From NCBI RefSeq assembly GCF_001429045.1, contig NZ_LMHY01000029.1:194936-258935 (forward strand): a stretch of 64,000 nucleotides of DNA, in the 5' to 3' direction. The position numbers and the translations under genes were made by a program. Positions 58,883 through 64,000 of the stretch are shown here, piece by piece; positions within the stretch are counted from its first letter, which is position 1, and each line of letters starts with the position of its first letter. The DNA is from Pseudomonas sp. Root71. Its GTDB lineage: Bacteria; Pseudomonadota; Gammaproteobacteria; Pseudomonadales; Pseudomonadaceae. The notes below the pieces were generated by a model. The model was not told where the DNA came from. It made no database searches and worked only from the letters and a program-made list of their open reading frames with translations.

Positions 58883-61800
58883 TCAGTCCGCCGCTGTTTT
58901 CGCTGCCGCTGCGCCACGGTTCGCCGAGCGACGCTTGATCGCCATGGCGCCGCCGAGCAAGGCCTTGCGTTGCTCGTTCAAGCGCGCATCGGCACGGCGT
59001 TGCACCTCGGCGGCCAGATCCAGCAACTCACCGACCTGCACTCCGTCAGCGCGTATCAGCGCTTCGAGTACCGCCCGGATCTGCTCGAACAAGGACTCCA
59101 GCGTGCTCGGCAGGTACTGGCCCACCGGCGTTTCGAAACTCAGGTGAATGTGTTCGGCATCGTTGTAGAACGCGGCGACCATGCCGATCTCGGCGGTCTG
59201 GCGCCCGGACGGGAAGTCCTCGATCTGCAGGCCTTCCATCGACGGCAGGCGAGCGACGCCTTCCTGGTAGATCAGCTTGATGTCGAACAGCGGCGAACGG
59301 CCGGCCCGGCGCGGCAGGCGCATGGCTTCCACCAGGCGCTCGAACGGCAGGTCCTGATGGTCCGAAGCCTCCAGCACCGCCCGACGACAGGCCTCCAGCA
59401 ACTGCGCCGCCGACTGCTCGGCATCGACCTCCACTTGCAGTACTAATTGGTTAACGAAGAAGCCGACCATTTCTTCAAGCTCGGCTTGATTTCGGTTGGC
59501 GATATCGGTGCCGATGCGCACCCGACCGACCTCGGTACGCTGGCGCAGGACCAGGGTGAAACCGGCCAGCAGCAGCATGAACAGCGACAGATCGCGCTGC
59601 TGGGCAAAGTCGCGCAGCTGCTGGCTGAGTTCGCCGCTGAAAGTGAAATGGGCGCTGGCACCTTCTTGTGTCGTGCGCCGGTCGCCATCGGCAGGCAACT
59701 CCAGCATCGCCTGGGGCTCGGCAAGGCGCTGCTGCCAGTAGTCGAGCTGGCGCTGTAATTCGCCGCCCTGCTCCAGCCACTGGCGCTGCCATTTGGCGAA
59801 GTCGGCGTACTGCACGCTGTGCGCTGGCAGTTGCGGGGTCTGGCCACGGTTGAGGGTTGGATAGAGCGTGACGAATTCATTGATCAGCACGCGGAACGAC
59901 CAGTCATCGGCGACGATGTGATGCACCGTCAGCAACAGCACATGCTCGTCATCCGCGACCCGCAGCACCCGCACCCGCAGCAACGGACCGTGGCGCAGGT
60001 CGAATGGCCGGGAGACTTCCTCGCGGGCCAGTTGCTGCGCTTCGACGTCCGGCGCCGGCCGATGCCGCAGGTCGCTGTCGACAAAACTCAACGGCAGTTG
60101 CGCATGCACCCGTTGCCAGGTCTGGCCGTCTTCTTCATAGAACGTGGTGCGCAACACGCCGTGACGCTGCACCAGGGTTTCGAAGGTCTGGCGCAGGGCG
60201 TCAAGGTTCAACTCGCCCCGCAGGCGCAAGGCACCGGGCATGTTGTACATCGAACTGTCCGGCTCCAGGTTCCAGAGGAACCACAGGCGCTGCTGGGCAA
60301 AGGACAACGGCCGGCGTTCGCCGCTGGTGTCCGCCACCAGCGCCGGGCGTTCACAGCTGTGTTGCAGCGCCTGCACCTGAGCGGCGAAGCCCTCGAGGCG
60401 CGGATGCTCGAACAGGCTGCGCAAGCTCACCGACAAGCCCAGGCGCTGGCGGATCTGCGAGACGATCTGCGTCGCCAGCAACGAGTGCCCGCCCAGTTCG
60501 AAGAAGCTGTTTTCCCGGTCGACACGACTGACCTGCAACACCTGCCGCCAGATCTGTGCCAGTTCGATTTCCAGCTCGCCTTGCGGCGCACTACCGACTT
60601 CGGCCTCCCAGACCTGCGGGGCCGGCAACGCGGCGCGATCGAGTTTGCCGTTGCGGTTGAGCGGCAATGCAGCCAGCAACACCAGTTGCGCCGGCAGCAT
60701 GTAGTCCGGCAGGCGCTCGCCCAAGGCGCGGCGTACGGTGTCGGTGAGCTGACGCGCATCCGCCGCCAGCAGCCCGGCATCGGCCGGCACCACGTAGCCG
60801 ATCAATTGCTTGCCGCCGACGCCTTCATGCACCAGCACCGCGGCTTCGCTGATCATCGGCAGGCCTTGCAGATGCGCTTCCAGCTCACCCAGTTCGACCC
60901 GGAAACCACGGATTTTCACCTGATGGTCGATGCGCCCCAGGTACTCCAGCGCACCATCCTCGCGATAGCGCGCCAGGTCGCCGCTGCGATACAGCCGCGC
61001 CCCCGGCGTGGTGGAAAACGGATCGGCAATGAAACGTTCGGCGCTCAAGCCCGGTCGCTGGTGATAGCGCTGGGCAAGGCCGTCGTCGCCGCCGATGCAC
61101 AATTCGCCGACGCAACCGGTCGGCAGCAGGTGGCCTTCGCTGTCCAGCACATACAGTGCGCGACCGGGCAGGGCCTTGCCGATGGGCACGCCAATCAGAT
61201 TGCGGGTATCGACCAGCGTGCACTCATGGGTGCTGGACACCACCGTGGCTTCGGTCGGCCCGTAGGTGTTGAGCAGGCGCACATCGCCCAAACCGGCGGC
61301 GTGCCACAGCTTCAGGCCTTCCAGCGACATGGCTTCGCCGCCGACGTGGATCTGGCGCAAGCGCCCCTTGTCCCGCTGCGGTTGCGCGGCCCACTCCTGA
61401 GCCAACAGAAACCAGTACGCCGCCGGCAAATCCGCCAGGGTCACGCCCTGTTCGATGATCTGGCGGTAGAGGGTGTCGGTGTCCCACAACTCATCGCCGC
61501 GCATCACCAGCGCCGCGCCCACGCACAATGACGGGTAGCACTGCTCGACAAAGCCGTCGAAGCTGAACGTGGCGAATTGCAGCACGCGGTCTTGCGCGGT
61601 GAGTTGTGAATAGTCCGCCGCGATCACGCAAAACTCGCGCAGCGCGGCATGGGCCAGGCACACGCCTTTCGGCCGTCCGGTGGAGCCGGAGGTGTAGATC
61701 AGATAGGCGAGGTCTTCGGCGCTGGCGAGGTTGACCGGGTTGTCGGTGCAATACCCGGCGGCTGCGCCCGGCTCCAGCGCCAGGCGCGGCAACCCTTGCG

Positions 61801-64000
61801 GCAGTGCTACATCGGCCAGCAGACCCGGTTGCGCCAGCAGCAGGTCCATGCCGCTGTCTTCGATCATGTAGGCCAGGCGCTCGGCCGGGTAATCCGGGTC
61901 CAGCGGCACATAACCGGCGCCGGACTTGAGGATCGCCATCAGGCTGACGATCATCTGCGCATTGCGCCGCACCGACAGCCCCACCCGCTGCCCCGGCGCC
62001 ACACCCTGGGCGCGCAGGCGATGGGCGAGCTGGTTGGCCTGGGCATTGAGTTGGGCGTAGGTCAGGCGTTCGTCACCGAGCATCACCGCCAGCGCATCGG
62101 GGGTGCGGGCCGCTTGTTGCTCGAAGCGCTGATGGGCCAGCAACGGACTGTCCAGTTGTGGCACCGGTGGACGCGAGCCGCGTATTACCCGGGCTTGGAC
62201 CTGATCATCCAGCAGGCTGACGGCATCGAGCGCCTGTTGTGGCTGGGCAACAAATTGCGCCAGCACATGCAGCAGGCTGGCGCCCAACTGGCTGATCTGC
62301 GCAGCACTGAACCGGGAGCGGTCGAAACTGAAATCCAGTCGCAACGTGGCACCGACTTCGATGCCGAGGGTCAGTGGGTAGCTGGTGATTTCGTGATTGT
62401 GCAGCGCGCCGAAGGCCAGGCCCGCCGGCGCTCCTTGCTTGAGGGCTGCGGCCACCGGGAAGTTCTCGAACACCAGCAGGCTGTCGAACAGCGCCCCCTG
62501 TTGCCCGGCCCAGCCCTGAATATCGTACAGCGGCACGTGTTCGAACTCGCGCAGGCTCAGGTTCAGGGCTTGCAGGTCGTTGAGCCACTGGGCCACCGAC
62601 TGCCCGGCCTGGGGCGCGGCGATGATCGGCAGGGTATTGATGAACAGCCCCAACTGCTGCTCGATGCCCGGCAACGGCGCGGAGCGTCCGGCAATCGTCG
62701 CGCCGAAGGCCACACAGGACTGGCCGGTGTAGCGCTGCAACAGCAGGCCCCAGGCACCTTGCAGCAAGGTGTTGAGGGTGATTTTCTGCTGGCGGGCGAA
62801 ATCGCTCAGGTGCTGTAGCGTGGCGCTTTCAAGGGTCAATTGATGTTCGTCCATGCCGCGCCCTTCGGCGGGCGCCGGCAAGGCTTGCGCCAGCAGCGTC
62901 GGTGTTTCCAGCGGCGCCAGCGCCTGTTTCCAGAACTGTTCGGCGGCCAGCAGCGGCTGCTGTTGAATCCAGCGCAGGTAGTCGCGGTATTGCCCCAACG
63001 GCCTGGCCAACGTCTGGCCGGCATAGTGCTGGATCACTTCGCCAAGCAACTGGGCGTTGCTCCAGCCGTCCATGAGGATGTGATGGCTGGTGTATATCAG
63101 GTGCCAGTCTTCACTGCCCCGACGTACCAGCAGCAGGCGGAACAACGGCGCGGCGCCGAGTTCGAAGCCACGGCTGCGCTCCTCGGCGGCCAGTGCATCG
63201 AGGTCGATGTCGGCCGCTTCGACCACTTGCAGTTGCAGGTCGATCTGGCGATGAATCACCTGATGCGCGCACTCGAGCCCCAACCAGTGGAAGCTGCTGC
63301 GCAGGATGTCGTGGCGATTGATCGCCGCCTGCCAGGCCCGGCCGAACGCCACGATTTCAAGGCCCTGAATATCCAGGCGCAGTTGATTGATGTAGGCCTC
63401 GGCCTGGGGTTCGTACAGGGTGTGGAACAGCATGCCCTGCTGCATTGGCGTCAGCGGGTAAACGTCCTCGATGACCGGCGCCGCAACAGGCAAGGCATCG
63501 AGTTGTGCCTGGGTGATGCGCGCCAGCGGGAAGTCCGATGGCGTGACCTGGCCTGCCGTTGTCGCGCAGCAATGCTCGATCAGCGTCTTGAGTTCTTCGG
63601 TGTAGGCATCGGCCAGTCGTTGCACGGTGGAATCGGCAAACAGGTCACGGCTGAAGCCCCATTGCAGCGAGAGCTGCCCGCCATAGACCTGGCCTTCCAC
63701 GGTCAGCCAGTTGGCCAGCGGCGCATCGTCGCCCTGGGCCTGGCCGCCGCTTTCCGGGGCCGGGACGAACAGCGCGGCGTTGTCGAACTGACGGTCGAAC
63801 TGCCCCAAGTAGTTGAAGGTGATCCGTGGCGCCGGCAAGTCTTGCAGGGCCTGACGCTGCACCGGTTCGCCGAGGTAGCGCAGCAAGCCGTAGCCCAGGC
63901 CTTTGCCGGGAATGGCGCGCAGTTGCTCCTTGATCGACTTGATCGAACTTTCTACTTCGGCCTCGGGTTGCAGGCGCACTGGAAACAGGCTGGTGAACCA
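58883..64000 (-). CDS. Pyoverdine peptide synthetase, 3' part: (E)-C-A(Lys/Orn)-T-C
   Basis: 1705 residues are visible; the frame is open to the right edge, so the gene begins outside the window. It opens within the C-terminal part of an epimerisation domain (WFTSLFPVRLQPEAE, then ITFNYLGQFD). C follows (VYPLTPMQQGMLFHT near 187), A (620-1125, YTSGSTGRPKG near 770), T (FFELGGHSLLATQ near 1170) and a final C domain (LSFAQQRLWFLW near 1238) with no A domain after it. Pocket residues DGEDHGTVV fit basic amino acids (Lys, or Orn). The last C domain has HHIVADD where HHIVxDG is usual. It would join the growing chain to the residue loaded by the next protein. The Lys/Arg-rich C-terminal tail may be a docking segment. 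Equivalent in position to pvdI. Confidence 0.9.
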   Translation of the reverse strand, partial: WFTSLFPVRLQPEAEVESSIKSIKEQLRAIPGKGLGYGLLRYLGEPVQRQALQDLPAPRITFNYLGQFDRQFDNAALFVPAPESGGQAQGDDAPLANWLTVEGQVYGGQLSLQWGFSRDLFADSTVQRLADAYTEELKTLIEHCCATTAGQVTPSDFPLARITQAQLDALPVAAPVIEDVYPLTPMQQGMLFHTLYEPQAEAYINQLRLDIQGLEIVAFGRAWQAAINRHDILRSSFHWLGLECAHQVIHRQIDLQLQVVEAADIDLDALAAEERSRGFELGAAPLFRLLLVRRGSEDWHLIYTSHHILMDGWSNAQLLGEVIQHYAGQTLARPLGQYRDYLRWIQQQPLLAAEQFWKQALAPLETPTLLAQALPAPAEGRGMDEHQLTLESATLQHLSDFARQQKITLNTLLQGAWGLLLQRYTGQSCVAFGATIAGRSAPLPGIEQQLGLFINTLPIIAAPQAGQSVAQWLNDLQALNLSLREFEHVPLYDIQGWAGQQGALFDSLLVFENFPVAAALKQGAPAGLAFGALHNHEITSYPLTLGIEVGATLRLDFSFDRSRFSAAQISQLGASLLHVLAQFVAQPQQALDAVSLLDDQVQARVIRGSRPPVPQLDSPLLAHQRFEQQAARTPDALAVMLGDERLTYAQLNAQANQLAHRLRAQGVAPGQRVGLSVRRNAQMIVSLMAILKSGAGYVPLDPDYPAERLAYMIEDSGMDLLLAQPGLLADVALPQGLPRLALEPGAAAGYCTDNPVNLASAEDLAYLIYTSGSTGRPKGVCLAHAALREFCVIAADYSQLTAQDRVLQFATFSFDGFVEQCYPSLCVGAALVMRGDELWDTDTLYRQIIEQGVTLADLPAAYWFLLAQEWAAQPQRDKGRLRQIHVGGEAMSLEGLKLWHAAGLGDVRLLNTYGPTEATVVSSTHECTLVDTRNLIGVPIGKALPGRALYVLDSEGHLLPTGCVGELCIGGDDGLAQRYHQRPGLSAERFIADPFSTTPGARLYRSGDLARYREDGALEYLGRIDHQVKIRGFRVELGELEAHLQGLPMISEAAVLVHEGVGGKQLIGYVVPADAGLLAADARQLTDTVRRALGERLPDYMLPAQLVLLAALPLNRNGKLDRAALPAPQVWEAEVGSAPQGELEIELAQIWRQVLQVSRVDRENSFFELGGHSLLATQIVSQIRQRLGLSVSLRSLFEHPRLEGFAAQVQALQHSCERPALVADTSGERRPLSFAQQRLWFLWNLEPDSSMYNMPGALRLRGELNLDALRQTFETLVQRHGVLRTTFYEEDGQTWQRVHAQLPLSFVDSDLRHRPAPDVEAQQLAREEVSRPFDLRHGPLLRVRVLRVADDEHVLLLTVHHIVADDWSFRVLINEFVTLYPTLNRGQTPQLPAHSVQYADFAKWQRQWLEQGGELQRQLDYWQQRLAEPQAMLELPADGDRRTTQEGASAHFTFSGELSQQLRDFAQQRDLSLFMLLLAGFTLVLRQRTEVGRVRIGTDIANRNQAELEEMVGFFVNQLVLQVEVDAEQSAAQLLEACRRAVLEASDHQDLPFERLVEAMRLPRRAGRSPLFDIKLIYQEGVARLPSMEGLQIEDFPSGRQTAEIGMVAAFYNDAEHIHLSFETPVGQYLPSTLESLFEQIRAVLEALIRADGVQVGELLDLAAEVQRRADARLNEQRKALLGGAMAIKRRSANRGAAAAKTAAD

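Overview
The window is high-GC pseudomonad chromosome, most likely from the Pseudomonas fluorescens group. Three things point there. Two families of small palindromic intergenic repeats are present: one with a core reading GCGAGCnnGCTCGC, the other built on GATCGCAGCC...GGCAGCTCCTAC. The pyoverdine genes follow the order known from P. aeruginosa (pvdA, fpvI, pvdRT-opmQ, pvdP, pvdMNO, pvdE, fpvA, peptide synthetases). Single genes closely resemble known pseudomonad or enteric proteins (YcaC, DkgB, MgtA/MgtC, VgrG). Apart from one AT-rich island at about 4.4-7.4 kb, base composition looks uniform. I see no rRNA, tRNA, CRISPR array or insertion sequence.

Left part, 1-22 kb: mixed housekeeping and accessory genes. 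It opens with the 5' end of a type VI secretion vgrG, then an EmrA/EmrB-type drug efflux pair and an AhpD-like protein. The AT-rich island carries a large M60/enhancin-like metallopeptidase. Next come an MscS channel with a cyclic-nucleotide-binding domain, two isochorismatase-fold hydrolases, a pirin, a divergent LysR regulator, an aldo/keto reductase (DkgB-like), a BvgA/BvgS-like phosphorelay with a separate degenerate receiver protein, and an mgtA-mgtC magnesium locus.

Middle part, 22-39 kb: pyoverdine maturation, export and uptake. PvdA makes N5-hydroxyornithine. PvdE exports the precursor to the periplasm. PvdP, PvdO, PvdN and PvdM mature it there. PvdR-PvdT-OpmQ moves pyoverdine out across the outer membrane. 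FpvA takes up ferripyoverdine and signals to the FpvI-like sigma factor. Five exact PvdS promoter motifs (TAAAT-N16-CGT) precede pvdA, pvdR, pvdP, pvdM and pvdE. Fur-box-like sequences precede fpvA and the sigma gene. pvdF and fpvR are absent from their usual places. pvdS, pvdL, pvdH and pvdQ are not in the window.

Right part, 39-64 kb: six accessory genes separate fpvA from the peptide synthetases. One of them is a small DUF6124-like gene behind a strikingly structured leader. Three synthetase genes follow on the minus strand, the first cut by the window edge, with a SyrP-like non-heme iron hydroxylase gene between the first and second. Reading the adenylation pockets by eye gives ...(D-residue)-Lys/Orn-His(beta-hydroxylated)-D-allo-Thr-Ser-hydroxyOrn, released by a thioesterase. 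The only hydroxyornithine activated by the modules visible here is the terminal one, which fits the lack of pvdF. The second synthetase begins with a condensation-like domain lacking the catalytic HHxxxDG motif. This is what a hydroxylase-recruiting interface domain would look like.
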